DNA of 64,000 nt from Parvularcula oceani (GTDB lineage Bacteria > Pseudomonadota > Alphaproteobacteria > Caulobacterales > Parvularculaceae), in assembly GCF_000733125.1 (NCBI RefSeq), contig NZ_JPHU01000001.1:1-64000 (forward strand), read 5' to 3'. The translations under genes were made by a program, and so were the position numbers. Shown here one piece after another: positions 48,162 through 63,581 of this stretch. The number at the start of each line of letters is the position of its first letter. Position 1 is the first letter of the stretch. The notes beneath the pieces were generated by a model. That model ran no database searches. It was not told the origin of the DNA and saw only the letters and a program-made list of their open reading frames with translations.

Positions 48162-49255
48162 GGCCGAGGCTCTATTTCGGCTATCTGATCCGGCGCACCC
48201 TGATGGGGGTGCTCGGCCTCTTCACCGTGATCGCGGCGCTCGTCATCTCCGTCGACCTCATCGAGGCGCTGCGCGAGGTGGAGAAGATCGAGGGCGCGGG
48301 CTTCGGCGATGCCCTGCACCTCACTCTCCTGCGGGCCCCGCAGCTTCTTCTGACCCTGACCCCCTTCGTCTTCCTGTTCGGAACGCTCTGGGCCTATGGC
48401 CAGATGGCCAAGACGTCCGAGGTCGCCGTCATGCGGGCGGCGGGCCTCTCGGTCTGGCGGCTCGTCTTCGCGCCGGCCATCCTCGCCGTCGCGCTCGGCA
48501 TCCTCACGGTGACGGCGCTCGACCCGCTCGCGGCTCACATGGCGAGCGAGGCGCAGACCGTGAAGAACGAGCTGCGCGGGCGCGACGGCAAGATGCTGTC
48601 CGCCTTCCGCGACGGGGTCTGGCTGCGCCAGCGCAGCGAGGGGATCACGACCGTCGTCCATGCCCGAAGCTTCGATTCTGCCCAGAGCATGCTGCGCGGC
48701 GTGACCTTGTGGCGCCGCACGGCGGACGGCGTCTTCCTCGAACGCTGGGACGCGGAGGGCGCGAGCGTGGAGGAGGATGCCTTCATCCTGCGCGATGCCC
48801 GGCGGACCACCCTCACGCGGAAGGACGAAGGGGTCCAGGACAGCTATGTCCTTCCGGTCAGCCTCGACCTGCGCGCGCTCAGCGAGGATCAGGCCAAGCC
48901 GGGCGCCCTGTCGGTGTGGGAGCTGCGGGACATGGCCGAGGTGCTCGAAAGCGCGGGGATACAGACCATCTCCTACCGCCTGCGCTATCACGATCTCTGG
49001 TCGCTGCCGCTCAAGCTCGCCGCCATGGTCCTGATCGCCTGCGCGTTCGCGCTCGGCATGAATGCCCGCGCGGGGGGCGTGGCGGCGTTGATGGGCCTCG
49101 GCATCGCGGCGGGCTTCGCGCTCTTCATCCTGTCCGAGCTGTCGACAGCCATTGCCGAGGCGAGCATCGTGCCGGTAGGGCTCGCCGCCTGGGCGCCGGG
49201 CATTCTGGCGGTGCTGTTCGCCACGGGCCTCTTGCTGTATCGGGAAGACGGCTGA
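48158..49255 (+). CDS. lptG: LPS export ABC permease LptG
   Basis: 365 residues with the same six-helix plus jellyroll design: LIRRTLMGVLGLFTVIAALVI, FGTLWAYGQMAKTSEVAVMRAAGLSVWR, and LRYHDLWSLPLKLAAMVLIACAFAL. Partner of LptF. ATG overlaps the lptF stop (ATGA, 48158-48161). Confidence 0.94.
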   Translation: MRPRLYFGYLIRRTLMGVLGLFTVIAALVISVDLIEALREVEKIEGAGFGDALHLTLLRAPQLLLTLTPFVFLFGTLWAYGQMAKTSEVAVMRAAGLSVWRLVFAPAILAVALGILTVTALDPLAAHMASEAQTVKNELRGRDGKMLSAFRDGVWLRQRSEGITTVVHARSFDSAQSMLRGVTLWRRTADGVFLERWDAEGASVEEDAFILRDARRTTLTRKDEGVQDSYVLPVSLDLRALSEDQAKPGALSVWELRDMAEVLESAGIQTISYRLRYHDLWSLPLKLAAMVLIACAFALGMNARAGGVAALMGLGIAAGFALFILSELSTAIAEASIVPVGLAAWAPGILAVLFATGLLLYREDG

Positions 49256-49358
49256 GCCGGCGGCAGCGGGCACCGGTTAGGATTCATTTACCAATCGCCG
49301 TTAACGAATGAGGAACGGTTTGCGTCGGGCAGGCTGCGGCACGAGGGGCAGGTTCCGC

Positions 49359-51617
49359 ATGGCGATCTCCAGGGGCGCGCTCGTGACTGCGCTCCTGGCG
49401 CTCGGCACGTCGTCTGCCGCCGCACTCCAGGACATCGTCGTCACCGAAGACGCGGACGAGACGGTCCTGTTCCAGGCCGATGCCGTCGTGCGGCAGACGG
49501 TGGACAGCCCCATCATCGCGACCGGCAATGTCCGCGCCACGTTTGGCGGGCAGCTCCTCACCGCCCAGCGCGTCGAATACGATCCGGACAGCGATCTCGT
49601 CACCGCCTATGGCGAGGTCGCGATCTATGACGAGGATGGCCAGGTCTATTTCGCCGACGAGGCGCAGCTGACCGGCGATCTGGCCGATGGCGTCGCGACC
49701 AATTTCTCGGCCCTTCTCGCCGGCGATTCGCGTCTGGCCGGGTCCTCGGTGGTGCGCCGGGCATCGGGAGAGAACGACCTCAACAACGCCGTCTACACGG
49801 CCTGCGAGGTCTGTACCGAAGAAGGCGACGACCGCACCCCGACCTGGCAGGTCAAGGCGCTGCGCGTGACGCAGGACGAGGACGACAAGGTCATCCGCTT
49901 CCGCCACGCCTTCGTCGAGGTGCTCGGCGTGCCGGTCTTCTACACGCCCTATTTCCAGATCGCAGACCCTTCCGTCGACCGCCAGTCGGGTTTCCTGACG
50001 CCGAATATCGGCACCTCGACGCGGACAGGGTTCGAGGTCGAGATCCCCTATTACTGGGCGATCTCGGACTATCAGGACATCACGTTCAGCCCGCGCCACC
50101 TCACCGAGCTCGGCACGCTGCTCAAGGGGGAGTACCGCCTGCGCACCCATGATGGCGGCCTCGTGGTGCAGAGCGGCTTCATCGATTCCAATGATGACGA
50201 TGTCGCGACCGAACTCGATCCGAACGCGTTCCGCTGGCACTTCTTCGGGTCGGCCTTCAAGGAGCTGCGCGACGACTGGCTGATGCAGGTCGACATCAAT
50301 GTCGTGTCCGACAAAGGCTACCTGCGGACCTACGACATCGAGCCCGAAGGCGAGCTGCGCGACGCCGTCGACGTCATCCAGCCCGACCGGCTGATCAACG
50401 AGCTCGCCTTCACCCGGCGCCTGCCGGACAGCTATACCGACATTTCGGCCATCGCGTTCCAGTCGCTGCGCTTCGCCGACGACAACGACTTCCAGGCCGA
50501 TGCCCTGCCCCGGATCACTCACATCCAGGACCTCGAGGTCCCCGGCCTCGGCGGCGATCTCGAGATCCTGGGCAATTTCCTCTATCTGAACCGACCCGGC
50601 GGCCTCGATACGACGCGCGGGATCACCTCCCTGACCTATGAGCGTCAGCACACGACGCGGGGGGGGCATCGCTTCACCGGCTTCGCCCAGCTGCGCGGGG
50701 ACATCTACCGGTTCGAGGATGCCGATCTCGGCATCGAAAGCTGCAATACCGGCGAGGGCACGCCGAGCGAACTGAACCGCTACGAGAATTGCCGGGAGAC
50801 GCTGCCGCGCAATGGCGAGGATTCCGGCTTCACCACCGCCCGCTTCCTGCCGACGGTGGGCGCGGAGTGGTCCTATCCGCTCGCGCGGCTGACCGATGGC
50901 GCGACCTATATCCTCGAGCCGCGGGTCCAAGTCGCGGTCAGCCCTGAGAAGGATTTCAGCACCGACGTCTTCAACGAGGACAGCCAGTTCTTCCAGTTCG
51001 ACACGGTCACGCTCTTCGACTGGTCCAAGGCCTCCGGCTTCGATCAGTGGGAGGACGGGCAGCGGCTCAATTACGGCCTGTCGGCGACGGCGGTCTATCC
51101 GAACGGGCTCACCATGTCGGGGCTCGTGGGCCAGCAGCTGCGCATCGACGAGAGCAATGCCTTCGACCCCGATACGGGGCTTGGCCAGACAACCTCGGAC
51201 CTCGTGGGCAATCTCGACATCCGCTTCGGCCGCCATTTCCAGCTCGACAACCGCTTCCGCGTCGACGACCAGGACCTCACGCTGCGCCGCGCCGAGTCCG
51301 CGCTGCGGGCGAGCGTCGGCCCCGTCTCGACCAATCTCTCCTATCTCCGGACCGAGACGCAGGAACTCGGCATCACCGATGAACGCGACGAATTCCTCTC
51401 CGCGGCGCTCGCCTACAGGCTGACCGACAAGTGGACCGTCGGCGGCGCCTGGCGGGAGAACCTCGCCAGCGGCGAGACGACGGCGCAGTCGCTCCTGCTG
51501 CGCTATACGGACCAGTGCACGATCTTCACGGTGAACTACAAGTTCGACAACACGACGGGCGGCGGCTTCGACCAGAACCGGTCCCTGACCTTCAACGTCG
51601 ACTTCACGGGGTTCTAG
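49359..51617 (+). CDS. lptD: LPS-assembly protein LptD (outer membrane)
   Basis: 752 residues: signal peptide (ends SSAAA, about residue 22), an OstA/LptA-like N-terminal domain (NVRATFGGQLLTAQRVEYDP onward), and a large beta-barrel ending with NRSLTFNVDFTGF. Cys pairs in YTACEVCTEE, ESCNTGEG, YENCRET and DQCTIF are available for the disulfides LptD needs. It inserts LPS into the outer leaflet with LptE. I prefer the ATG at 49359 (GAGGGG ten bases upstream) over the ATG at 49308, which lacks a ribosome site. Third gene of the lptFGD operon; surA, which often follows, is absent. Confidence 0.94.
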   Translation: MAISRGALVTALLALGTSSAAALQDIVVTEDADETVLFQADAVVRQTVDSPIIATGNVRATFGGQLLTAQRVEYDPDSDLVTAYGEVAIYDEDGQVYFADEAQLTGDLADGVATNFSALLAGDSRLAGSSVVRRASGENDLNNAVYTACEVCTEEGDDRTPTWQVKALRVTQDEDDKVIRFRHAFVEVLGVPVFYTPYFQIADPSVDRQSGFLTPNIGTSTRTGFEVEIPYYWAISDYQDITFSPRHLTELGTLLKGEYRLRTHDGGLVVQSGFIDSNDDDVATELDPNAFRWHFFGSAFKELRDDWLMQVDINVVSDKGYLRTYDIEPEGELRDAVDVIQPDRLINELAFTRRLPDSYTDISAIAFQSLRFADDNDFQADALPRITHIQDLEVPGLGGDLEILGNFLYLNRPGGLDTTRGITSLTYERQHTTRGGHRFTGFAQLRGDIYRFEDADLGIESCNTGEGTPSELNRYENCRETLPRNGEDSGFTTARFLPTVGAEWSYPLARLTDGATYILEPRVQVAVSPEKDFSTDVFNEDSQFFQFDTVTLFDWSKASGFDQWEDGQRLNYGLSATAVYPNGLTMSGLVGQQLRIDESNAFDPDTGLGQTTSDLVGNLDIRFGRHFQLDNRFRVDDQDLTLRRAESALRASVGPVSTNLSYLRTETQELGITDERDEFLSAALAYRLTDKWTVGGAWRENLASGETTAQSLLLRYTDQCTIFTVNYKFDNTTGGGFDQNRSLTFNVDFTGF

Positions 51618-51659
51618 CGGCGTCCCTTTCCGCCTATGTGCGAGGCGAGGAGACCGCAA

Positions 51660-57330
<5,671 letters not shown>

Positions 57331-57499
57331 CGCCCGAGATGTCGACCGAGCCGCCGCGGCGGTCAAGCCGTTCGGGAGCGCCGATGGTGGACTCATCTTC
57401 AGTGGCGGCGTTCTTGCTAGCAGTTGCGCTCAGCCCTAAGTGCGGAACTTAAAACCAGGCGTACTGGGTCTCGGGGCGGAACGACGAGGGAGCGGCTTT

Positions 57500-59080
57500 A
57501 TGAACGCATTGGTTGCGACGGCGAATTCCGTTCTCTCGGATACTCGCGGCCGTGTCGCCCTGCTCGTGCTGGGCAGCGTGTTTCTCGGCATCGTCTTCGC
57601 GTTCTGGAACGGCCTGGGGGAATTCTGGTTCCGCTGGGGCCAGCAGCAGGAGCTGAGCCATTCCTACTTCCTGCCGCTGATCGCGGCCTGGATGCTGTGG
57701 GAACGGCGTCACGCGCTGCGCAACAGCGTGGGCAGCCCGGCCATTAGCGGCCTCGTCATCGCTGCGGGGTCGCTCTTCCTGCTCTTTCTCGGCGAGCTCA
57801 CGCATATCATGGTGCTGGAGCATGTCGGTTTCGTCGCGCTCCTGATCGCCCTGCCGCTGATCTTCGGCGGCTGGTCCCTCTTCGCGGTGGCGCTGATCCC
57901 GCTTGTCTATCTCTTCTTCATGGTGCCGCCGCCCTATTGGGTGATCACGCGCCTGTCGCACGGCTTCCAGCTCATGTCGTCGGAACTGGGCGTCTCGATG
58001 ATTCGGGGCTTCGGCATCCCCGTCTACCTGTCGGGCAACGTCATTCACCTGTCGAGCACCAAGCTCCAGGTGGTCGAGGCCTGCTCTGGCCTGCGCTACC
58101 TCTTCCCCTTCCTCAGCCTCGGCGCGCTCGCGGGCTATTTCTACAAGGGTCCGATCTGGCAGCGCGTGATCATCTTCCTCAGCACGATCCCGATCACGAT
58201 CGTCATGAACAGCCTGCGCATCGCCGCCACGGGCGTTCTGGTCGAGCGCTATGGCAGCGGCCACACGGAAGGCTTCCTTCACTTCTTCGAAGGCTGGGTC
58301 GTCTTCCTGCTGTGCATCGCCTTCCTGATCCTGGTGATCTGGGCGTTCACCCTGATGCGGGGCAGGCGCAGCCCCTTCGCCTATGTCGGCTTCGAGGAAG
58401 TGCCGCCCCGGACGCCGACCGGCCAGTGGACACAGGGCGCCTTCCTGCGCAACGGCATCATCCTGACGGTCATGCTGCTCGTGGCGGGCATCCTGGTCCA
58501 TGCGGTGGGCAACCGCTCGCTCATCACCCCCGAGCGGCAGGACCTGGCCACGCTGCCCTTCGAATTTCCCGGCTACATGACCCGCGAATCAACGCTGGAT
58601 GCCGAGACGGCCACGGTGCTGGGCGCGGACGACTACATCATCTCGGACATGACCTCGCCCGATGGCGACTACGTCAATCTCTATATCGCCTATCTGAACG
58701 CGCAGCGGGATGGCCGTTCCTGGCATTCGCCCATGCAGTGCCTGCCCGGCGGCGGATGGGAAGTCGTCAGCCACGACATCGTTCCCACCTCCCGCGCGAA
58801 TGGCGAGGAGTATTTCCACAACCGGATGCTCATCCAGCAGAACGACGACCGCCTGCTGGTCTATTACTGGTACGACCAGCGCGGCCGTAAGATGGCGAAC
58901 GAGTTCGTCATGAAGCTGTCCGTGATGTGGGACAGCCTCATCAAACGCCGTTCCGACGGCGCGATGGTCCGCTTGATGACTCCCGTCGCCCCAGAAGAGA
59001 CGCTCGACGTCGCCGAGGCGAGGCTCGAAGACATGCGCCGGTCGCTCGAACCCAAGCTCGCCGCCTACGTGCCGAACTGA
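57500..59080 (+). CDS. Exosortase fused to EpsI domain (XrtA/XrtD type)
   Basis: 526 residues. About eight membrane helices carry the exosortase triad: Cys in VEACSGLRYLFPF (near residue 195), Arg in IVMNSLRIAATG and His in FLHFFEGW. The C-terminal 200 residues form a periplasmic EpsI-like domain (HSPMQCLPGGGWEV). Exosortases cut PEP-CTERM-type tails and attach proteins to surface polysaccharide. ATG 57500 is preceded by GAGGGAG. Coupled with the glycosyltransferase downstream (14-base gap); no PEP-CTERM substrate is seen in this window. Confidence 0.93.
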   Translation: MNALVATANSVLSDTRGRVALLVLGSVFLGIVFAFWNGLGEFWFRWGQQQELSHSYFLPLIAAWMLWERRHALRNSVGSPAISGLVIAAGSLFLLFLGELTHIMVLEHVGFVALLIALPLIFGGWSLFAVALIPLVYLFFMVPPPYWVITRLSHGFQLMSSELGVSMIRGFGIPVYLSGNVIHLSSTKLQVVEACSGLRYLFPFLSLGALAGYFYKGPIWQRVIIFLSTIPITIVMNSLRIAATGVLVERYGSGHTEGFLHFFEGWVVFLLCIAFLILVIWAFTLMRGRRSPFAYVGFEEVPPRTPTGQWTQGAFLRNGIILTVMLLVAGILVHAVGNRSLITPERQDLATLPFEFPGYMTRESTLDAETATVLGADDYIISDMTSPDGDYVNLYIAYLNAQRDGRSWHSPMQCLPGGGWEVVSHDIVPTSRANGEEYFHNRMLIQQNDDRLLVYYWYDQRGRKMANEFVMKLSVMWDSLIKRRSDGAMVRLMTPVAPEETLDVAEARLEDMRRSLEPKLAAYVPN

Positions 59081-59094
59081 TCGGGACGGCACCG

Positions 59095-60339
59095 ATGCGG
59101 GTTCTTCTTGTTGCGCCCAATGCTTCGGCGCGCATGGGCGGCGAGGCCGTCCTGCCGCTCCACTATCTGCGGGAGCTGACCGCCGCGGGCGTGGAGGCGG
59201 AATTGCTCACGCATGCCCGCTGCCGCGAGGAGCTGACCGAGGGCTCCTATCGCGACTATCCGCTGCACTTCGTCGAGGATTCCAGTCTCGAGCATCGCGT
59301 CTGGCGCGCGACCAAGGATCTGCCGACAGCCTTCTCCCAGGCCGGGGACCTCCTGACCGGCACGATCACCGGCTACCGCCTGCGCAGCGCGGCAGAGGCG
59401 CTGCTCGCGACCGGACGGTTCGATCTCGCCCATCAGATCACGCCCGTCTCCCCTCGCGCGCCCTCCTTCCTGGGCGATGCCGAGGTTCCGCTCATCTGCG
59501 GCCCGATGAACGGCAACATGACCTACCCGCCCGGCTTCGAGCGAAGCTATGGCGAGGGAACGGGAATGGTGAGCCGCGTCATCCGCACCGTCAGCGACAC
59601 CGTGAACGGGGCGGCGAAGGGCAAGCGGCAGGCATCGCGCCTTCTGGTCGCGAACCCGCGCACCGCCGCCGGCCTGCCGCATGGAACCTCCGCCTCGCGC
59701 GTGACGGAGATCGTCGAGAACGGGGTGGACCTGGCGCGCTGGCCCGCACCGGACGCCGAGCCCGGACGGGATTTCGTCTTCGTCGGCCGGCTGGTGCACT
59801 GGAAGGCTGTCGATCTGCTCATCGACGCGTTCGCGCAGCTCGAAGAAACGGCGCATGTGCGGATCCTCGGCGACGGCCCGAAGCGGGCGGCGCTGGAAGC
59901 GCAGGTCCAGAAACTCGGGCTGTCGGACAGGGTGCACTTCGACGGCTTCGTCTCGGCCGAGGCGGTCCGCACCGCGATTTCGGGGGCCCGAGCGCTCGTT
60001 CTTCCTTCCGTCTACGAATGCGGCGGCGCGGTCGTTCTCGAGGCGATGGCCTGCGCGCGCCCGGTCGTCGCGACCGACTGGGGCGGCCCGGCAGACTATG
60101 TCCTTCAGGACGAGACCGGCATTCTGGTGCCGCCCAGCTCTCCGACCGCGCTGGCGGAGGGGCTTGGCGCGGGGATGCGCCGCCTCGCCGAGGACGACGC
60201 GCTCGCAGCCCGCATGGGCCAGGCGGGGCGCCGGCGCGTCGAGGAGAAGTTTTCCTGGAAAGCGAAAGCTGCCGCCGTCCGCGGCGTCTACGAGGACGTC
60301 CTGGCGGAACAGGGCGGCAGCAAGGCCCGGGCAGCCTGA
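59095..60339 (+). CDS. Glycosyltransferase family 4
   Basis: 414 residues of GT-B fold: MRVLLVAPNASARMGGEAVLPLHYLREL, and the GT4 donor-site segments FVFVGRLVHWKAVDLLIDAF, RVHFDGFVSAEAVRTAISGAR and LVLPSVYECGGAVVLEAMACARPVVATDWGGPADYV with the E-x7-E motif (E in YECGGAVVLEAM). It probably builds the exopolysaccharide to which exosortase substrates are attached. A hairpin overlaps its stop codon. Confidence 0.92.
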   Translation: MRVLLVAPNASARMGGEAVLPLHYLRELTAAGVEAELLTHARCREELTEGSYRDYPLHFVEDSSLEHRVWRATKDLPTAFSQAGDLLTGTITGYRLRSAAEALLATGRFDLAHQITPVSPRAPSFLGDAEVPLICGPMNGNMTYPPGFERSYGEGTGMVSRVIRTVSDTVNGAAKGKRQASRLLVANPRTAAGLPHGTSASRVTEIVENGVDLARWPAPDAEPGRDFVFVGRLVHWKAVDLLIDAFAQLEETAHVRILGDGPKRAALEAQVQKLGLSDRVHFDGFVSAEAVRTAISGARALVLPSVYECGGAVVLEAMACARPVVATDWGGPADYVLQDETGILVPPSSPTALAEGLGAGMRRLAEDDALAARMGQAGRRRVEEKFSWKAKAAAVRGVYEDVLAEQGGSKARAA

Positions 60340-60350
60340 GGGGCTGCCCG
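60328..60350. terminator. Hairpin over the end of the glycosyltransferase gene
   Basis: Perfect 9-base stem CGGGCAGCC (60328-60336) / GGCTGCCCG (60342-60350) with loop TGAGG that contains the stop codon. No T-run, so termination would be weak or Rho-assisted; it lies between convergent genes. Confidence 0.45.
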
Positions 60351-60361
60351 CGGATCGGCGG

Positions 60362-60865
60362 CTAGAAGCGGATTTCCGTCTTGGCGCCCACTTCCGGCGT
60401 CTTCTCGTCGACGAGGTTCGCCTTGGCGATCTCCCAGCCGAAGCGGGTCGAGCTGTCGGTGGAGCCCCACACTTCGGCATCGTCGAGCGCCATCTCGACG
60501 AGCGTCATCTTGGGATCTTCCTTGCCGTGCTCGAACCAGGCGGCGACGATCGGGTCCCAGAACTGGTCGACCTTGGCAGGGTCCTTGTTCTCTTTCAGCG
60601 TGCCGCGGGCGCAGGCGTGATAGTCGTGGTTCTTGCCCACCACGCAGAAATGCGCCTTGGTGTGGCCGCCCTGGATCTGCTGGAAGAGGTCGGCGTCGTT
60701 CTTGAGGAAGAACCACAGCTTGCCGGCTTCGGGCTCGACGCGCGGCGACATGGGCTGCATGTGCCCCTCGGTCCCCATCGTGCCGAGCATGCCGGCGCGG
60801 GCTTCCTTCACCTGTTCGAAGAACTGCCCCTTCGGATTTTCGCGCGTCTCCTTGAGGTCGACCAT
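60362..60865 (-). CDS. Pyridoxamine-phosphate-oxidase-like flavin-binding protein (general stress type)
   Basis: 167 residues of the split-barrel FMN-binding fold (general stress protein 26 type): MLGTMGTEGHMQPMSPRVEPEAGKLWFFLKNDADLFQQI, VGKNHDYHACARGTLKE and FWDPIVAAWFEHGKEDPKMTLVEM. Exact reaction unknown; members bind FMN or F420 and may act in stress. Single gene, converging with the glycosyltransferase. Confidence 0.88.
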   Translation of the reverse strand: MVDLKETRENPKGQFFEQVKEARAGMLGTMGTEGHMQPMSPRVEPEAGKLWFFLKNDADLFQQIQGGHTKAHFCVVGKNHDYHACARGTLKENKDPAKVDQFWDPIVAAWFEHGKEDPKMTLVEMALDDAEVWGSTDSSTRFGWEIAKANLVDEKTPEVGAKTEIRF

Positions 60866-60953
60866 ATCGTCTCCTGTCGTTCTGCTTCGTGGTCAGAACG
60901 GACGGGCGGCGGGCATGGTTCCGGAGCGCGTGCTGAGACGCAGCCGCGCAGCC

Positions 60954-61592
60954 TCAATCGGCGTCGAAATCCGCCTCCGTCTTCTCGCGGAGCTCTTCGA
61001 GGGTGACCTCCGGCGCCAATTCGACGAGCTTGAGACGCTTCTCGTCCTTGTTCACGTCGAAGACGGCATGGCTGGAGACGACGCGGTCGACGCAGGCGAT
61101 GCCGGTGAGCGGCAGGGAGCACTCATGCAGGAGCTTGGGCGCGCCCGACTTCGAGACATGATCCATCAGGACGACGACGCGCTTGACGCCCGCGACGAGG
61201 TCCATCGCGCCGCCCATGCCCTTCACCATCTTGCCCGGAATCATCCAGTTGGCGAGGTCGCCGCCCTGGCTGACTTCCATCGCGCCGAGAATGGACAGGT
61301 TGATGTGCCCGCCGCGGATCATCGCGAAGCTGTCGGCCGAGCTGAAGAAAGAGGTCTTCGGCAGCGCCGTGATCGTCTGCTTGCCGGCATTGATGAGGTC
61401 GGGATCGACCTCGCCCTCATAGGGGAACGGACCCATGCCCAGCATCCCGTTCTCGGATTGCAGGGTCACTTCCATGCCGTCGGGAATGTAATTGGCGACC
61501 AGGGTCGGGATGCCGATGCCCAGATTGACGTAGAACCCGTCCTCGAGCTCCGTTGCGGCCTTTTCGGCCATCTGATCTCTCGTCCAGGGCAC
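60954..61592 (-). CDS. scoB: 3-oxoacid CoA-transferase subunit B
   Basis: 212 residues of the CoA-transferase beta chain: [31 protein letters not shown] with the catalytic Glu, and [19 protein letters not shown]. With ScoA it moves CoA from succinyl-CoA to acetoacetate. I chose GTG at 61592, seven bases from AGGAG; the open frame extends a little further upstream. Separated from scoA by a small secreted-protein gene. Confidence 0.95.
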   Translation of the reverse strand: MPWTRDQMAEKAATELEDGFYVNLGIGIPTLVANYIPDGMEVTLQSENGMLGMGPFPYEGEVDPDLINAGKQTITALPKTSFFSSADSFAMIRGGHINLSILGAMEVSQGGDLANWMIPGKMVKGMGGAMDLVAGVKRVVVLMDHVSKSGAPKLLHECSLPLTGIACVDRVVSSHAVFDVNKDEKRLKLVELAPEVTLEELREKTEADFDAD

Positions 61593-61642
61593 TGTCGTCT
61601 CCTTTCGTGATGGTGTGTTGGTGCGCGAGGCCGCGCCGCGCG

Positions 61643-62041
61643 TCAACGCGGATCCGCCGTGTCCGGCTGCTCGGGTCGTCCCTCGCCGACCGCGCGGATG
61701 TCTCCGGGCTCCCGAACGACGATCAGGAGGTCTGCGTGATGCTCTTCGCTGTGGGCGCCGGCGAGCCGCCCGCTGACGCGGACACGCTCGCCGAAGCGCA
61801 GAGGGAACCGGTTCCGTCCGCCGCTGAAGAAGATATCGAGCGTGTCATAGCGGCGGGAGGCGTCATAGGGCGTCGGCGTGCCGTCGAGCTCTATGCAGAC
61901 AGGCGGGTCCGGGCGCAGCGCGACCCAGCCATCCCGCTCCTCCATCACTCCGGTGATCGAGACCGTTTCGGTATCCTCGGTCACCGAGTGACACGCCGCG
62001 CCGGGCGCCGCGGCGAGCAGCACTGCGAGAAGGCCGATCAA
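61643..62041 (-). CDS. Small secreted DUF4431-like protein between scoA and scoB
   Basis: 132 residues: a hydrophobic signal segment ([17 protein letters not shown]) then a compact domain with [26 protein letters not shown] and [11 protein letters not shown], resembling DUF4431-type OB-like periplasmic proteins. The apparent start is TTG at 62041, overlapping the scoA stop and preceded by GGAAGG. Function unknown. It is inserted between the two CoA-transferase subunit genes, which are normally adjacent. Confidence 0.7.
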   Translation of the reverse strand: MIGLLAVLLAAAPGAACHSVTEDTETVSITGVMEERDGWVALRPDPPVCIELDGTPTPYDASRRYDTLDIFFSGGRNRFPLRFGERVRVSGRLAGAHSEEHHADLLIVVREPGDIRAVGEGRPEQPDTADPR

Positions 62042-62778
62042 GCCGCCTTCCCGCCCGTCCCGCCCTGCGTCGCAGCATCGCCGCGGCTGCGCACGGTGCG
62101 CTGCTCGATCCGCTTTTCCTGCGCAGCCTCGACGATCCGGTCGACATAGATGCCCGGCGTGTGGATGTGATCGGGATCGAGATCGCCGGTTTCGACCAGC
62201 TCCTCGACCTCCGCGACGCAGATGCGGCCCGCCGTCGCCATCATCGGATTGAAGTTGCGGGCCGTCTTGCGGAAGACGAGATTGCCCTCCCGGTCGCCCT
62301 TCCAGGCGCGCACGATCGAAAGGTCCGCGACGAGGCCGGTCTCGAGGATGTAGCGCTCCCCGCCGAATTCGCGCTCTTCCTTGCCTTCGGCGATCAGGGT
62401 GCCGACGCCCGTCTTGGTGTAGAAGCCGGGAATGCCCGCACCGCCCGCGCGGATGCGCTCGGCCAGCGTGCCCTGCGGGTTGAATTCGAGCTCCAGCTCG
62501 CCCGAGAGATACTGCTCCTCGAATGTCTTGTTCTCGCCGACATAGGAGCTGATCATCTTGCGGATCTGCTTCGTCTGCAGCAGGAGGCCGAGGCCCCAGT
62601 CGTCGACGCCGGCATTGTTGGAGATGACGGTGAGGTCCTTCGCGCCCGAATCGCGCAGCGCGAGGATCAGCGTCTCCGGAATGCCGCACAGGCCGAAGCC
62701 CCCGGCCATGACCGTCATTCCATCCTCTGCCACGCCCTCAAGCGCCGAGCGTGCGTCGCTGTAGACCTTGTTCGACAT
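62038..62778 (-). CDS. scoA: 3-oxoacid CoA-transferase subunit A
   Basis: 246 residues: MTVMAGGFGLCGIPETLILAL, ISNNAGVDDWGLGLLL, SSYVGENKTFEEQYLSGELELEFNPQGTLAERIRAGGAGIPGFYT and the late RNFNPMMATAGRICVAEVEELV are classic ScoA segments. Partner of ScoB in ketone-body and polyhydroxybutyrate-linked metabolism. GGAGG lies just before the ATG at 62778. Confidence 0.95.
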   Translation of the reverse strand: MSNKVYSDARSALEGVAEDGMTVMAGGFGLCGIPETLILALRDSGAKDLTVISNNAGVDDWGLGLLLQTKQIRKMISSYVGENKTFEEQYLSGELELEFNPQGTLAERIRAGGAGIPGFYTKTGVGTLIAEGKEEREFGGERYILETGLVADLSIVRAWKGDREGNLVFRKTARNFNPMMATAGRICVAEVEELVETGDLDPDHIHTPGIYVDRIVEAAQEKRIEQRTVRSRGDAATQGGTGGKAA

Positions 62779-62879
62779 GCTGCCTCCGTCGTGCTCCTGC
62801 GCTGCTTGTGGATGGGGGGCCCGCTTCCATCAAGAGGCAGTCTCACCGGGGAGGATGCGCCTGCGCCTTCGAGAGCCCG

Positions 62880-63581
62880 CTAGGCCTCGATCGGGAAGCG
62901 CACGCGACTGGGCGGGAAAGGCCCCGCTTCCGCGGCGGAACACGTCCGGGCGAGACTTGCCAGCATGCCGCGCTGCCCGTCCGGGCCGGAGGAGACGTGC
63001 AGGGGCTGGTCCCAGGCGGCGATCAGCGGAAGGAACGCCTCCGCGATCGCGGCCTCGGCCATGACGCTCGCCTCGTCGGGTTCGCCCGGCGAGACGAGGA
63101 GCATCGTCGCCACCGCGCAGACCGCAGCACCCGTCAGGCCGAACCCGACCTTGCTGCCCCATTTGATCCGGCCCTGAGGCCGTTCGCGCCCGGCCCGCCG
63201 CGGAGGCCTAGCCTGCGCAGCCTCGACCACGACCATCAGGCGGACCCCGCGCTTGCGGATGGTCTCGACATAGATCGGGTAGCGCGCCGAATCGCCGAGC
63301 GCCTTGCGCAGATTGCAGATCGCCCGGTCGATGGCGGCATCGGAGACGATGACGCCTTCCCAGACATGCTCGACGAGTTCATGGCGGGAGAATGTGCGGC
63401 CGGGATCTGCGGCCAGCAGGCAGAGGAGGCGCATGATCTTGGGCTGGATGGTCCGCGCATCCTCCTCGGACCCGAGACGGTTGCGGGAGGGCGTGACGAG
63501 GTGGGGACCGACCAGGAAAGGCTTATCCAGAAGGACGGGATCGTCTCCCTCCGCCTTGGCCTGATCCTTATCGCTGCTCAT
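62880..63581 (-). CDS. CadC/ToxR-like membrane-bound winged-helix regulator
   Basis: 233 residues: an OmpR-type winged helix without receiver (IQPKIMRLLCLLAADPGRTFSRHELVEHVWEG, DRAICNLRKALGD, YVETIRKRGVRLMV; about residues 25-118), one membrane helix near 145-165 (VGFGLTGAAVCAVATMLLVS) and a short periplasmic tail with one Cys. One-component regulators of this kind sense envelope or external conditions. Target unknown; it may control the adjacent CoA-transferase operon or the rightward secreted protein across the 285-base gap. Confidence 0.9.
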   Translation of the reverse strand: MSSDKDQAKAEGDDPVLLDKPFLVGPHLVTPSRNRLGSEEDARTIQPKIMRLLCLLAADPGRTFSRHELVEHVWEGVIVSDAAIDRAICNLRKALGDSARYPIYVETIRKRGVRLMVVVEAAQARPPRRAGRERPQGRIKWGSKVGFGLTGAAVCAVATMLLVSPGEPDEASVMAEAAIAEAFLPLIAAWDQPLHVSSGPDGQRGMLASLARTCSAAEAGPFPPSRVRFPIEA

